From NCBI RefSeq assembly GCF_902859725.1, contig NZ_CADIJP010000008.1:186001-250000 (forward strand): 64,000 bases of DNA. Direction: 5' to 3'. Every line of letters begins with the position of its first letter. Position 1 is the first letter of the stretch. The notes beneath the pieces were generated by a model. The model saw only the letters and a program-made list of their open reading frames with translations. It was not told the DNA's origin and made no database searches. This document shows positions 16,363 to 24,752 of this stretch, piece after piece. The stretch comes from Achromobacter mucicolens. GTDB lineage: Bacteria > Pseudomonadota > Gammaproteobacteria > Burkholderiales > Burkholderiaceae_B. A program made the position numbers and the translations under genes.

Positions 16363-17277
16363 ATGCAAGATATTCAATTGCTGCTCGAGCAGTACGGCGG
16401 GTGGCTGGTGTTCGGCAACGTCCTCATCGAGCAGGCCGGTCTGCCGGTGCCCGCCTATCCCATGATCATCGCGGCCGGCGCGCTGGCCGGCGCCGCCGGC
16501 TGGCTTGTGCCCCTTCTGGCCGCGACCGCCGCCTGCCTCATCGCCGACAGCCTGTGGTACTGGGCCGGGCGGCGCTACGGATCGCGACTCTTGGGCGTGG
16601 TCTGCAAGGTGTCGCTGTCGCAGGATTCGTGCATCCGCCAGACGCAGCGCCTGTACCTGCGCATCGGCGTGCGCGCGCTCTTGGTGTGCAAGTTCCTGCC
16701 GGGCGCGGGCGCGCTGTCCACCGTCATGGCGGGGCTGACCAACACGCCGTACCGCCGCTTCTTTCTCTACGACCTGGCCGGCGCGCTGATCTGGGTGGGC
16801 TCGGCCCTGTTGCTGGGCGGCCTTTTCCACAGCGTGGTCAACGACGTGCTCGACATCCTGGGCACCTACGGCCCGATGGGGCTGGCGGTGCTGGCGGCCG
16901 TGCTGGCGGTGTACATCGTGGCCCGCTATCTGCGGCGCAAGATCCTGCTGCGCAGCCTGCGCGTCATTCCGCGGCTGTCGGTGGACGAGCTGATGCAGTG
17001 GCGCCAGAGCGGACGCAATGCGCTGGTCTTCGACGTGCGGCCAGAGGCCCAGCGCGACGCGGCACGCATTCCGGGCGCCGTGGCCGTGGACCTGAAGCAG
17101 CCGCTGCCCGCGCTCGATCCCGGCGCGATCGATTCCGACATCGTGGTCTATTGCGCATGCCCGAATGAAGTGTCGGCCGCCCTGCTGGCCTCGCGGCTGC
17201 GTGCGGCCGGCTACCGCAAGATCTGGGCGCTGCGCGGCGGCTACGACGCCTGGGCCGAACGCGAACAGCAGGCCTGA
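16363..17277 (+). CDS. DedA-family membrane protein fused to a rhodanese domain
   Basis: The 304-residue protein has an N-terminal DedA/SNARE-associated membrane domain (about residues 1-195; GLPVPAYPMIIAAGAL, FLPGAGALSTVMAG) and a C-terminal rhodanese-like domain (about 205-302). The rhodanese loop is YCACPNEVSA with Cys264 and Cys266, so a catalytic cysteine is present. DedA proteins are lipid flippase or membrane-homeostasis factors; the fused sulfur-carrier domain is known in betaproteobacteria but its job is not settled. The start at 16363 was preferred to an upstream frame beginning at 16231 because the DedA fold begins there. Confidence 0.88.
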   Translation: MQDIQLLLEQYGGWLVFGNVLIEQAGLPVPAYPMIIAAGALAGAAGWLVPLLAATAACLIADSLWYWAGRRYGSRLLGVVCKVSLSQDSCIRQTQRLYLRIGVRALLVCKFLPGAGALSTVMAGLTNTPYRRFFLYDLAGALIWVGSALLLGGLFHSVVNDVLDILGTYGPMGLAVLAAVLAVYIVARYLRRKILLRSLRVIPRLSVDELMQWRQSGRNALVFDVRPEAQRDAARIPGAVAVDLKQPLPALDPGAIDSDIVVYCACPNEVSAALLASRLRAAGYRKIWALRGGYDAWAEREQQA

Positions 17278-17389
17278 AGCGTCCGGCGCATGGCCCCTCG
17301 GGGGGCGGGCGCTGGGCGGCGCGCCAGACCCGGGCGCATAATGCGCGCATCGGCCCGCGCCCGACGCGGGCAGTCAACAGGAGACAGGC

Positions 17390-18316
17390 ATGCGGTTGTT
17401 GTTCTTGGGCGCCGGCGGCACCGGCGGATACTTTGGCGGACGCGCGGCGCAAGCCGGCGCGGACGTGACGTTCCTGGTGCGCGAGCCGCGCGCCGCGCGC
17501 ATCCGCGAACACGGACTGCGCATCCAGAGTCCGCTGGGCGATGCCACGCTGCACCCCAAGCTGGTCACGCAGCAGACGCTGAAGGACAGCTACGACATCG
17601 TCGTCTTGTCTTGCAAGGCCTACGACCTGGACAGCGCCATCGAGGCCATCCGGCCGGCCGTGGGTCCCGACACCGCCGTGCTGCCCATCATGAACGGCGT
17701 GCTCCAGTACGACGTGCTGGACCGCGAGTTCGAGCCGCATCGCGTGCTGGGCGGTCTGTGCCAGATCAACGCCACCCTCGGTCCCGAAGGCGAAGTGGTC
17801 CACCTGGGCAAACACGCCAACCTGGTGTTCGGCGAACGCGCCGGTCCTGCGCGCAGCGAGCGCTGCGTGGCGCTGGAGCAGGCGCTGGCGGGCGGCGAAT
17901 ACGTCAGCCGCCTGAGCGAAAACATCTACCAGGACATCTGGGAAAAGTACGTCATGCTGACGACGCTGGCCGCCGCCACCTGCCTGATGCGCGGCTCGGT
18001 GGGCGAGATCGCATCGACCGACGACGGGGTCGACATCCTGCTCGGCCTGCTGCAGGAATCGCAGGCGGTCGCCGCGGCCTCCGGCCATCCCGTGCGTCCC
18101 GAGGCGGATGCCACCGTGCGCAAGCTGCTGTCCGACCGCACCCAGCCCATGACCGCCTCCATGTTCCGCGACCTGCGCCAGGGCCTGCCCGTGGAAGCGG
18201 ACCACATCGTCGGCGACATGGTCCGCCGCGCCCGCACGCTGGGCGTGGACGCCACCTACCTGCGCGTGGCTTATTCGCACCTGCAGGTCTACCAGGCGCA
18301 ACGCGCCGCCCGCTGA
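17390..18316 (+). CDS. Ketopantoate reductase family protein (PanE/ApbA-like)
   Basis: The 308-residue protein starts with the NADP-binding motif FLGAGGTGGYFGGRAAQAG and continues with the two-domain 2-dehydropantoate 2-reductase fold. The catalytic-lysine region is present as DIWEKYVMLTTLAAATCL near residue 185. AGGAGA precedes the ATG by a few bases. Many Alcaligenaceae carry several PanE paralogues, so this may reduce another 2-keto acid rather than ketopantoate. It stands alone between unrelated genes. Confidence 0.88.
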   Translation: MRLLFLGAGGTGGYFGGRAAQAGADVTFLVREPRAARIREHGLRIQSPLGDATLHPKLVTQQTLKDSYDIVVLSCKAYDLDSAIEAIRPAVGPDTAVLPIMNGVLQYDVLDREFEPHRVLGGLCQINATLGPEGEVVHLGKHANLVFGERAGPARSERCVALEQALAGGEYVSRLSENIYQDIWEKYVMLTTLAAATCLMRGSVGEIASTDDGVDILLGLLQESQAVAAASGHPVRPEADATVRKLLSDRTQPMTASMFRDLRQGLPVEADHIVGDMVRRARTLGVDATYLRVAYSHLQVYQAQRAAR

Positions 18317-18420
18317 TCGCGGGAGCGGCCCCCTGTTCAAGCGGGGCCGCCGGGCGCACACTGATTGCGCGTGCCGCGGCGTGCGGCGCGCGTCCGGTCA
18401 TATCGCGCTGCGGCCGGTTC

Positions 18421-18434
18421 GCACCCATTGGTGC
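18421..18434. promoter_or_regulatory. Inverted repeat GCACC-N4-GGTGC upstream of the NAD(P)-binding oxidoreductase
   Basis: A symmetric GCACC-CATT-GGTGC site lies 142 bases before the next start codon. It resembles the GCACCA-CAT-TGGTGC dyad at 16194. The function is unknown; it could be an operator. The rest of the 18317-18575 gap holds a second dyad, TTCGG-N6-CCGAA near 18475-18491, and no gene. Confidence 0.3.
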
Positions 18435-18575
18435 ACGGGTTGCAACAAACTCTTCCTGGTTAGCGGGTTTTTCGTTCGGATTTGACCGAATAGTATGGCT
18501 TGGCCTGAGCCGAAGCCCGTGCTGCCGCAATCGTGCGGCGGCCGCTTCCGGCCCATTCCTCCCAGGAGCAAGACC

Positions 18576-19187
18576 ATGAAAATCGCATTGATCGGCATTA
18601 CCGGCCGCGTGGGGTCCCGCGTGGCGGACGAATTGTTGAAGCGCGGCCACCAGGTGACGGGCATCGCCCGCAACCCGGCCGACGTTAACGAGCAGCCGGG
18701 CCTGACCGTCCGCCAGGGCGATGCCACCGATCCCGAAGGCCTGACCCCGATCCTGACCGGCCACGACGCCGTCATCAGCGCCACGCGTTTCGTGTCCACC
18801 GATGCCAAGCCCCTCCTGGCCGCCGTGAAGAACGCCGGCGTGCCGCGTCTGTTGGTGGTGGGCGGTGCGGGCAGCCTGCTGGTTGCGCCCGGCAAGATGC
18901 TGATCGACACCCCCGAGTTCCCGGACGCCTACAAGCCCGAGGCGCGCGCAGGCGTCGTGTTCCTGGACACGCTGCGCCAGGAAAAGGTGCTGAACTGGAC
19001 CTTCCTGTCGCCCTCGGCCATGTTCGAGCCCGGCGAGCGCACTGGATCCTTCCGTGTGGGCGACGACAATCTGCTGGCCGACGACGAGGGCAAGAGCTGG
19101 ATTTCGATGGAAGACTACGCGATCGCCCTGGCCGACGAAGTCGAAACGCCGCGGCATTCGCGCCGCCGCTATACCGTCGGATACTGA
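18576..19187 (+). CDS. NAD(P)-binding oxidoreductase (atypical SDR, NAD(P)H-binding family)
   Basis: The 203-residue protein has the atypical short-chain dehydrogenase dinucleotide motif ALIGITGRVGSRVADELL at its start and the NmrA/BVR-B-like fold (DAVISATRF, LLVVGGAGSL). Such proteins act as flavin or quinone reductases or redox sensors; no substrate can be assigned. CAGGAG lies upstream of the start. A longer frame from 18495 was rejected because it has no ribosome site and is not part of the fold. Confidence 0.87.
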   Translation: MKIALIGITGRVGSRVADELLKRGHQVTGIARNPADVNEQPGLTVRQGDATDPEGLTPILTGHDAVISATRFVSTDAKPLLAAVKNAGVPRLLVVGGAGSLLVAPGKMLIDTPEFPDAYKPEARAGVVFLDTLRQEKVLNWTFLSPSAMFEPGERTGSFRVGDDNLLADDEGKSWISMEDYAIALADEVETPRHSRRRYTVGY

Positions 19188-19250
19188 TCTTGCGCCGCGT
19201 TTGTTTGTAAACTGGCAGGCCGCCAGCCGGCGTCATTTGAGTAGTCCTGT

Positions 19251-19709
19251 ATGCGTATGAAGTGGAAATCCTTGGCTGCCTGCCTGCTGGTCGCCGCCAG
19301 TTGCGTGGCGGCTGCGCCGGCGCTTGCGGCCGCGCCGCAGTCGAACAAGGAAATTGCCGTCGCGTTCTTCCGCATGATGTTCCAGGACCGCGATATCGAC
19401 GAGGCGGTGCGCCTGTACGTCGGCCCGAATTACACCCAGCACAACCCGTACATGCAGGACGGTGTCGGGCCGATGGTCGACTTTTTCCCGCGCTACTTTG
19501 AGCAGCATCCGCAGGCCATCGTCGAGATCAAGCGCGTGATCGCCGAAGGCGACCTCGTCATGATCCACAACCTGTGGCGCGACTCGCCCGAAGACCGCGG
19601 CCAGGCCGTGGTCGACATCTTCCGCCTCGAAGGCGGCAAGATCGTCGAACACTGGGACGTGAGCCAGGAAATCCCCGAGAACCCCGCCAACAAGAACGGC
19701 ATGTTCTAG
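19251..19709 (+). CDS. Secreted SnoaL/NTF2-like protein
   Basis: The 152-residue protein has a signal peptide (hydrophobic residues 8-26 ending in ALA) followed by a SnoaL-like NTF2-fold domain (EIAVAFFRMMFQDRDIDEAVRLY, YTQHNPYMQDG, IVEHWDVSQEIPE). This is the group often labelled SnoaL-like aldol-condensation enzymes; exported members have no settled function. It lies 63 bases after an oxidoreductase and seven bases before a flavin reductase, so the three may form one transcript. Confidence 0.82.
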   Translation: MRMKWKSLAACLLVAASCVAAAPALAAAPQSNKEIAVAFFRMMFQDRDIDEAVRLYVGPNYTQHNPYMQDGVGPMVDFFPRYFEQHPQAIVEIKRVIAEGDLVMIHNLWRDSPEDRGQAVVDIFRLEGGKIVEHWDVSQEIPENPANKNGMF

Positions 19710-19716
19710 GCTGCCC

Positions 19717-20280
19717 ATGATCGAACCCGTCGACCTGCCACGCGCCTATCTGCTTTTGAACCACGGCCCGACCGTGCTGGTGACCAGCGCGCACGGCGGC
19801 GCCCGCAACGTGATGGCCGCGGCCTGGGCCATGCCGCTGGACTTCAGTCCGCCCAAGATGCTGGTGGTGGTGGACAAGAACACCTGGACGCGCGAGCTCA
19901 TCGAAGCCTCGGGCGAATTCGCGCTGTGCATTCCGTCGCGCGCGCAGGCGCACGCCACGCTGCAAGTGGGCTCGCACTCGGGGCGCGACGAAGACAAGTT
20001 CCAGGCCAGCGGCCTGACCACGTTTGCCGCCAGCAAGATCGGCGCGCCGCTTATCGAGGGCTGCCTCGGGTGGCTGGAATGCAAGGTCATTCCTGAACCC
20101 CACAATCAGCAGGCCTACGACCTTTTCATCGGCGAGGTCGTGGCCGCGTGGGCGGCGCCGGACGTGTTCTCGGGCAACCGCTGGCACTTTCCGGACGACG
20201 AGCGCCGTTCGGTGCATTACGTGGCCGGCGGCTCCTTCTTCGCCACCGGCGAATCCTTCAACGTCGCCGATCCGGAGTAA
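19717..20280 (+). CDS. Flavin reductase family protein
   Basis: The 187-residue protein shows the split-barrel FMN-binding fold of the flavin reductase-like family, with VLVTSAHGGARNVMAAAWAMPLDFSPPKM and an SGEFALCIPS segment. Such enzymes bind FMN and reduce it or use it for small-molecule reduction. It follows the secreted SnoaL-like gene by seven bases and precedes a nucleoside deoxyribosyltransferase gene by five, which suggests a common transcript. The start at 19717 fits the spacing. Confidence 0.88.
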   Translation: MIEPVDLPRAYLLLNHGPTVLVTSAHGGARNVMAAAWAMPLDFSPPKMLVVVDKNTWTRELIEASGEFALCIPSRAQAHATLQVGSHSGRDEDKFQASGLTTFAASKIGAPLIEGCLGWLECKVIPEPHNQQAYDLFIGEVVAAWAAPDVFSGNRWHFPDDERRSVHYVAGGSFFATGESFNVADPE

Positions 20281-20285
20281 GGGCC

Positions 20286-20786
20286 ATGCGCAGCGTGTAT
20301 CTGGCGGGTTTCGACGTCTTTCTTCCGGATGCCGTGGCGCACGGCGAAAGGCTCAAGACGCTGTGCGCCACCTACGGTTTCGAGGGCGTGTTTCCGCTGG
20401 ACAACGCGGCGCCGCCGGACCTGTCCGGACAGGCGCTGGCGCAGTGGATCTATCGCGCCAACGTCGCGCTGATCCGCCGCGCCGACATGGTGATGGCGAA
20501 CCTGAATCCGTTTCGTGGCGCCGAGCCCGATTCGGGCACGGCCTTCGAGGTGGGTTACGCCATTGCCTGCGGCAAACCCGTGTGGGGCTATACCGGCCAG
20601 TCGGGCAGCCTGATCGATCAGGTGGCGGTGGGGGCGGCGGCCGACGACGGCGCATCGCGCATGGTCGACGCCCAGGGCCATACCGTCGAGGACTTCGGCC
20701 TGAGCCTTAACCTGATGCTGGCGTGCAGCGCGCGCATCGTGAATGGCGGTCCGGCGGACTGCCTGGCCAGCATGGCGCGCAGCTGA
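20286..20786 (+). CDS. Nucleoside 2-deoxyribosyltransferase
   Basis: The 166-residue protein has the family start VYLAGFDVFLPDA, the ADMVMANLNPFRG segment and the catalytic SGTAFEVGYA motif that carries the nucleophilic glutamate (about residue 88). These enzymes move deoxyribose between bases, or hydrolyse deoxynucleosides, in nucleotide salvage. The start at 20286 was set by homology to the conserved N-terminal strand; an upstream extension to 20148 is the wrong frame of the flavin reductase gene. The next gene converges on it. Confidence 0.9.
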   Translation: MRSVYLAGFDVFLPDAVAHGERLKTLCATYGFEGVFPLDNAAPPDLSGQALAQWIYRANVALIRRADMVMANLNPFRGAEPDSGTAFEVGYAIACGKPVWGYTGQSGSLIDQVAVGAAADDGASRMVDAQGHTVEDFGLSLNLMLACSARIVNGGPADCLASMARS

Positions 20787-20802
20787 CGGTTGATTCCAGC
20801 AG

Positions 20803-21453
20803 CTAGGCGCGCGCGGGCTTCCTCTTTTTGGCGGCGCCAGCTGGCGCGCCCAGATACCCCATCACTGCATCGACCACCGCGGCCTCCAGCTGCCTGGGCG
20901 TGAAGCCCGCCGGCGGCTCCAGCGCGGCCGCGTGCACCAGCGATTCCATGATGCGCAGGACCACGTAGGTCGCCAGATCCCGGTCCGCCTGCGCGATCTC
21001 GGCGCGGTGCAATTCCAGGAGATGCCGCATGCGGCGGTGAATGTCCTGGTCCGCGCGGCTGTGTTCGTGCGGCTGGTCAAACAGCGGAAATTCCCGCTCC
21101 AGCACGCGATGCAGCGCCGGCTCCAGCAGATGCGCGTGCAGCATGGCTTGCACGATTGCACCCACGCGTTCGCGCAGCGTGGCCGCCGGGTTGCCGTTCA
21201 ACACGTCGTCGATCACATCCAGCATCTGGTTGTCGTGACGGTCATGCAGCGCGGCGATCAGCGCGTTCTTGTTCGGAAAGTACTGATACAACGAGCCCAC
21301 GCTCACGCCGGCCGTTTCCGCAATCAGGTTCGTGTTGGTGCCGGCATAGCCATGCGTGGCCAAAACGTGAGCCGTGGCCTGCAGGATGGTGTCGACGGTG
21401 TGCTGGGACCTGAGTTGGCGCGGCGATTTCCGGGGCTGGGGGATGACGGTCAT
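20803..21453 (-). CDS. TetR-family transcriptional regulator
   Basis: The 216-residue protein has a TetR helix-turn-helix at residues 15-60 (VDTILQATAHVLATHGYAGTNTNLIAETAGVSVGSLYQYFPNK in part) and an all-helical ligand domain after it, ending in a basic tail (KKRKPARA). It lies 83 bases after ribB on the same strand and could be read through from it. Its targets are unknown; no efflux gene is adjacent. Confidence 0.9.
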   Translation of the reverse strand: MTVIPQPRKSPRQLRSQHTVDTILQATAHVLATHGYAGTNTNLIAETAGVSVGSLYQYFPNKNALIAALHDRHDNQMLDVIDDVLNGNPAATLRERVGAIVQAMLHAHLLEPALHRVLEREFPLFDQPHEHSRADQDIHRRMRHLLELHRAEIAQADRDLATYVVLRIMESLVHAAALEPPAGFTPRQLEAAVVDAVMGYLGAPAGAAKKRKPARA

Positions 21454-21536
21454 GGGTGGGGCAAAAGCGAGTATTTGCGCGGATTATGCCATCCGCACCG
21501 GGGCTGCGATGGCGCGGCCCCACCCGTTGCGGCCGG

Positions 21537-22256
21537 TCAGACGGTGGCCGCCATCTCCAGGACCTCGTCGTCGATCGCTTCGGCCTGGCCGTCCTGCAGC
21601 TTTTGCAGGTGGTCGGCCAGTTCGGCGATGGTCAGCGCCACCAGGCCCTGTTCGGCGGCGTAGCGCTCCAGCGCCGCGCCGCGCATCATCGTGCCGTCGG
21701 CGTTCATCAGTTCGCACAGCACGCCCGCAGGACGCAGCCCGGCCAGCACGGCCAGGTCCACCGAGCCTTCGGTGTGGCCGCGGCGCGTCAGCACGCCGCC
21801 CGGTTGCGCACGCAGCGGAAACACGTGGCCGGGGCTGACGATGTCGTCGGCCTGCGCCGACGGCGCGATGGCAGCGCGGATCGTGGTCACGCGGTCCACG
21901 GCGGACACACCGGTGCTCACGCCTTCGCGCGCTTCGATCGACACGGTGAAGGCCGTGGCAAAGCGGCTCTGGTTGCGCTGGACCATGGGCGGCAGTTCCA
22001 GGCGGTCCAGGGTTTCGCCGGGCAGGCACAGGCAGACGATGCCGCTGCCATCGCGGATGAGTTGCGCCATGACGGGCACGGTCAGCCGGTCGGCGGCCAC
22101 GATCAGGTCGGCTTCGTTTTCGCGGTCAAAGTCGTCCATCAGGATGACGGGACGGCCAAGACGCAGATGATGCAGCGCGCGCTGCAAGCGGGCGGCAAAG
22201 GGCTGGGATGCCAGGCTGGGAAGGGGGGACTGCTGGGTAAAGGCAACGTTGGACAT
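21537..22256 (-). CDS. ribB: 3,4-dihydroxy-2-butanone-4-phosphate synthase (RibB)
   Basis: The 239-residue enzyme makes the four-carbon precursor of riboflavin from ribulose 5-phosphate. The active-site loops are clear: [15 protein letters not shown] (acidic and metal residues), [16 protein letters not shown] and [12 protein letters not shown] (catalytic histidine). It is the single-domain form, with no GTP cyclohydrolase II fused. The start at 22256 follows from the fold and from a GAGAG ribosome site. An FMN riboswitch lies 120-260 bases upstream, so the gene should be turned down when FMN is plentiful. Confidence 0.95.
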   Translation of the reverse strand: MSNVAFTQQSPLPSLASQPFAARLQRALHHLRLGRPVILMDDFDRENEADLIVAADRLTVPVMAQLIRDGSGIVCLCLPGETLDRLELPPMVQRNQSRFATAFTVSIEAREGVSTGVSAVDRVTTIRAAIAPSAQADDIVSPGHVFPLRAQPGGVLTRRGHTEGSVDLAVLAGLRPAGVLCELMNADGTMMRGAALERYAAEQGLVALTIAELADHLQKLQDGQAEAIDDEVLEMAATV

Positions 22257-22376
22257 TGAAACGCTCTCGCAAAAGGATTGGGCGAAAAACGTTTCAGGGC
22301 TAATCGACAGCCGAACGCAATACGGCCAGGCGGGGCGCAAACGCGCCCGGCGCAGCCGAGTATGTGCCGGCACATC

Positions 22377-22517
22377 TTCTCTCATCCGGACTATGACCGT
22401 CGGCCCTGGCTTCTCACCAGGTCTGCTGACCCCGGCCAAATAGCTGGCCGGGCGCTCGCGGGCTCGCCACATTGCATGGCATACCGCCGGTGGGGAATTG
22501 CACCCCGCCCTGAAGAC
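22377..22517 (-). ncRNA. FMN riboswitch (RFN element) upstream of ribB
   Basis: Read on the minus strand, this leader shows the conserved RFN segments in order: CTTCAGGGCGGGGTGCAA, TTCCCCACCGGCGGTA, AGCCCGCGAGCG, GGTCAGCAGACCTGGTGAGA, AGCCAGGGCCGACGGTCATA and GTCCGGATGAGAGAAGA. These form the six-helix FMN aptamer. Just after it comes the perfect dyad ATGTGCCGGCACAT, then about 100 bases to the ribB start, which should hold the expression platform. No long T-run follows the dyad, so control of translation is more likely than termination. Confidence 0.95.
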
Positions 22518-22632
22518 GTACTGCATGTCGTGTTAACGACCGAATGATTGTACGCCTGTCCGCCGGACGGGATTGAATATGCTTATTGCAGTTGTGGTCT
22601 TCGGAAAGCGCGGGACTGGCCCCGTGTTGCCG

Positions 22633-23229
22633 TCAGGCCTCGGCGGCGCTGGCCTTTTTGGTCGCGGGGCCCTTATCGGTCTTGGTGGTTTTGGCGGTCT
22701 TTTCGGCCTTGGCGGGCTTCTCCGCTTTCTCTTCCTTGTCGGCTTTCTTCGCCTTCTTGGCGGGCAGCGCCAGCATCGTGCCGCGGCACGGCGGCGTGCC
22801 GCAGAGGCACTTGTAGCCTTCTTTCAGCGCCTTGGTGATGCGCCCATCCAGCACCAGCCCGTAGTCGTACGACAGCTCGGTGCCGCGCGCGATGTCCTCT
22901 AGCGCCACGATGTAGACGCGCTTGCCGTGCTTGCCTTCCTGCGCCTCGCAGTTGGGCTGGCAGGAATGGTTGATCCAGCGGGCGTCGTTGCCCTCGTCGC
23001 CGCCGTCGATCACGCGGCCGGAGCTGAGCGCGAAGAAGAAGGTGTGGAAGGGATCGTCCGGATTGGTCGGGTGGCGGCGGTCGGCTTCCTTGGCGCTGAT
23101 GCGCTTGCCGCCGTACTCGATGATGCGCGTGCCCGCGGGAATCTTGCGGGCGGCGAAGACGCCATTGCCGTGCAGCTTGGAGCGGCGGACTGCGTACCAG
23201 GGCTTGATCGGGGTGTCTTCGGTGGTCAT
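22633..23229 (-). CDS. SET-domain protein lysine methyltransferase with histone-H1-like tail
   Basis: The 198-residue protein has a SET domain (about residues 10-155) with GNGVFAA, the cofactor/substrate motif NHSCQPN (87-93), ELSYDYG (118-124) and post-SET cysteines CLCGTPPC (141-148), which together with Cys90 can bind zinc. Residues 157-198 are a lysine/alanine-rich tail (KKAKKADKEEKAEKPAK and more) like histone H1 of Bordetella. SET enzymes methylate protein lysines; the natural target here is unknown, possibly a DNA-binding protein. It stands alone, divergent from a bestrophin gene. Confidence 0.9.
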   Translation of the reverse strand: MTTEDTPIKPWYAVRRSKLHGNGVFAARKIPAGTRIIEYGGKRISAKEADRRHPTNPDDPFHTFFFALSSGRVIDGGDEGNDARWINHSCQPNCEAQEGKHGKRVYIVALEDIARGTELSYDYGLVLDGRITKALKEGYKCLCGTPPCRGTMLALPAKKAKKADKEEKAEKPAKAEKTAKTTKTDKGPATKKASAAEA

Positions 23230-23335
23230 TGAAGGTCGCGGGTGGCGTGAGACGAAACAGAATTATATCGGCCGCCTCTTTGCGCGATCACAGGCGTATA
23301 GTGAGCGCCGGCTTGTCCCTTGTTTGATATTCATC

Positions 23336-24256
23336 ATGATCGTCCGTCCGCGGCCCTCCGCGCTGGCTCTGTTCTTTGTACTGCGCGGTTCCATCATTCC
23401 GCGCATCCTCAGCAGGATCATCGTCATCACGGTGCTCTCCTGCGTGGTGGTGTGGATGTACCACCGCCAGTTCTTCTCGCCCGCGCATCTGACCGCGGTG
23501 CCGTTCTCGCTCTTCGGGCTGGCCCTGTCCGTCTTCATGGGCTTTCGCAACAACGTCTGCTATGACCGCTGGTGGGAAGCCCGCAAGCAATGGGGCGACC
23601 TCGTCGTGCAGGCGCGCAGCCTGGCGCGCGAGAGCGCCGTGCTGCTGGCGGCCAGCACCGCCAATCCCTTGCAGGAGCGCCTGGTGCGGCGCTGCATCGG
23701 ATTCGGCTACGGACTGGCGGCGCGGCTTCGCGGGCAGGACATGGTCGAGGCGGTGCGCCCGTGGGTGCAGCAGGACGAGCTGGATTCGCTGGCCGGCTGC
23801 CGCAACGTGCCCGATGCCCTGCTCCTGGCCATCAACCGGGATCTCGCGGCCTGCCTGCGGCGCGGTGAGCTGACCGACATCCTGTACCAGGGCCTGACCC
23901 AGCGCGTGGCGCAGTGCGCCGCCATCCAGGCGGCCTGCGAGCGCATCAAGTTCACGCCCTGTCCGTTCGCCTATTCGCTGCTCCTGCATCGCACGGCGTG
24001 GCTGTTCTGCCTGCTGCTGCCCTTCGGGTTGGTGGGCACGCTGGAGTTCCTGACGCCGCTCGCGGTGACCATCGTCGCCTATACGTTCTTCGGCCTGGAC
24101 GCGCTGGGCGACGAGCTGGAAGACCCCTTCGGCGCGGACGAGAACGACCTGCCGCTGTCGGCGCTGGCCCGCGTGATCGAGATCGACCTGCTCGAAGGCC
24201 TGGGCGTGCGCCCCTTGCCCGAGCCCGCGGTGCCGGTGGACTACGTGCTGCGCTAA
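23336..24256 (+). CDS. Bestrophin-family membrane channel protein
   Basis: The 306-residue protein belongs to the bacterial bestrophin/UPF0187 family: RPSALALFFVLRGSIIPRIL, FLxGFRNNVCYDRWWEARKQWG with the GFRN...RWWEAR motif near residues 68-85, and a C-terminal DDLGDELEDPFG-like segment (LGDELEDPFGADENDLPLS). Bacterial bestrophins are pentameric ion channels of the inner membrane, reported as sodium-selective. The frame is open further upstream (from 22922), but ATG 23336 begins the conserved domain and avoids overlap with the SET gene on the other strand. Confidence 0.9.
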   Translation: MIVRPRPSALALFFVLRGSIIPRILSRIIVITVLSCVVVWMYHRQFFSPAHLTAVPFSLFGLALSVFMGFRNNVCYDRWWEARKQWGDLVVQARSLARESAVLLAASTANPLQERLVRRCIGFGYGLAARLRGQDMVEAVRPWVQQDELDSLAGCRNVPDALLLAINRDLAACLRRGELTDILYQGLTQRVAQCAAIQAACERIKFTPCPFAYSLLLHRTAWLFCLLLPFGLVGTLEFLTPLAVTIVAYTFFGLDALGDELEDPFGADENDLPLSALARVIEIDLLEGLGVRPLPEPAVPVDYVLR

Positions 24257-24278
24257 AAGAACCGGACGCGGGGGCCGC

Positions 24279-24749
24279 CTACGCAGCCGGCCCCGTCAGC
24301 GGCAGCTTGGTTTCCTTCAGCCGGCGCAGCACGAAGCACGACTTGCTGTGCCGGATGCCCGGGATGCGGTAGAGCTGTTCGCGCAAGAGGCGCTCGTAGT
24401 CGCGGGTGTCGCGCACGGCGATGCGGATGTAATAGTCATAGTCGCCCGACACCAGGAAGGCCTCCAGCACCTCGGGGATCTGCGCCAGCGCGCGGCCGAA
24501 TTCATACAGCGTCTCTTCGCTGTGGCTCTCCAGGGTCACGTGGACGATGACCGTGTCCATGAAACCCAGGCTGGCCGGATCGATGTCCACGGTGTAGCCG
24601 CGGATGACCCCGGCGCTCTCCATGCGCTTGATGCGGTTCCAGCACGGGGTGGACGACAGGCCGACCGCCGCGCCGATGTCGTTCAGGCTGGCGCGCGCGT
24701 TGTCCTGCAGCACCTTCAAAATGGCCAAGTCGAACTTGTCGAGGTTCAT
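24279..24749 (-). CDS. Lrp/AsnC-family transcriptional regulator
   Basis: The 156-residue protein has the N-terminal Lrp helix-turn-helix (DLAILKVLQDNARASLNDIGAAVGLSSTPCWNRIKRM, about residues 6-42) and the C-terminal RAM ligand-binding domain (GDYDYYIRIAVRDTRDYERLL). It is divergent from the acetolactate synthase gene and shares a 93-base gap with it, so branched-chain amino-acid control of that gene is likely. Its ribosome site lies in the loop of an 8-bp hairpin directly before the start. A frame running on to 26615 is an antisense artefact. Confidence 0.93.
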   Translation of the reverse strand: MNLDKFDLAILKVLQDNARASLNDIGAAVGLSSTPCWNRIKRMESAGVIRGYTVDIDPASLGFMDTVIVHVTLESHSEETLYEFGRALAQIPEVLEAFLVSGDYDYYIRIAVRDTRDYERLLREQLYRIPGIRHSKSCFVLRRLKETKLPLTGPAA

Positions 24750-24752
24750 TTT

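Noticed and set aside
22922-23335. N-terminal extension of the bestrophin protein
   Set aside because: It runs antisense through the SET-domain gene and is not part of the family.
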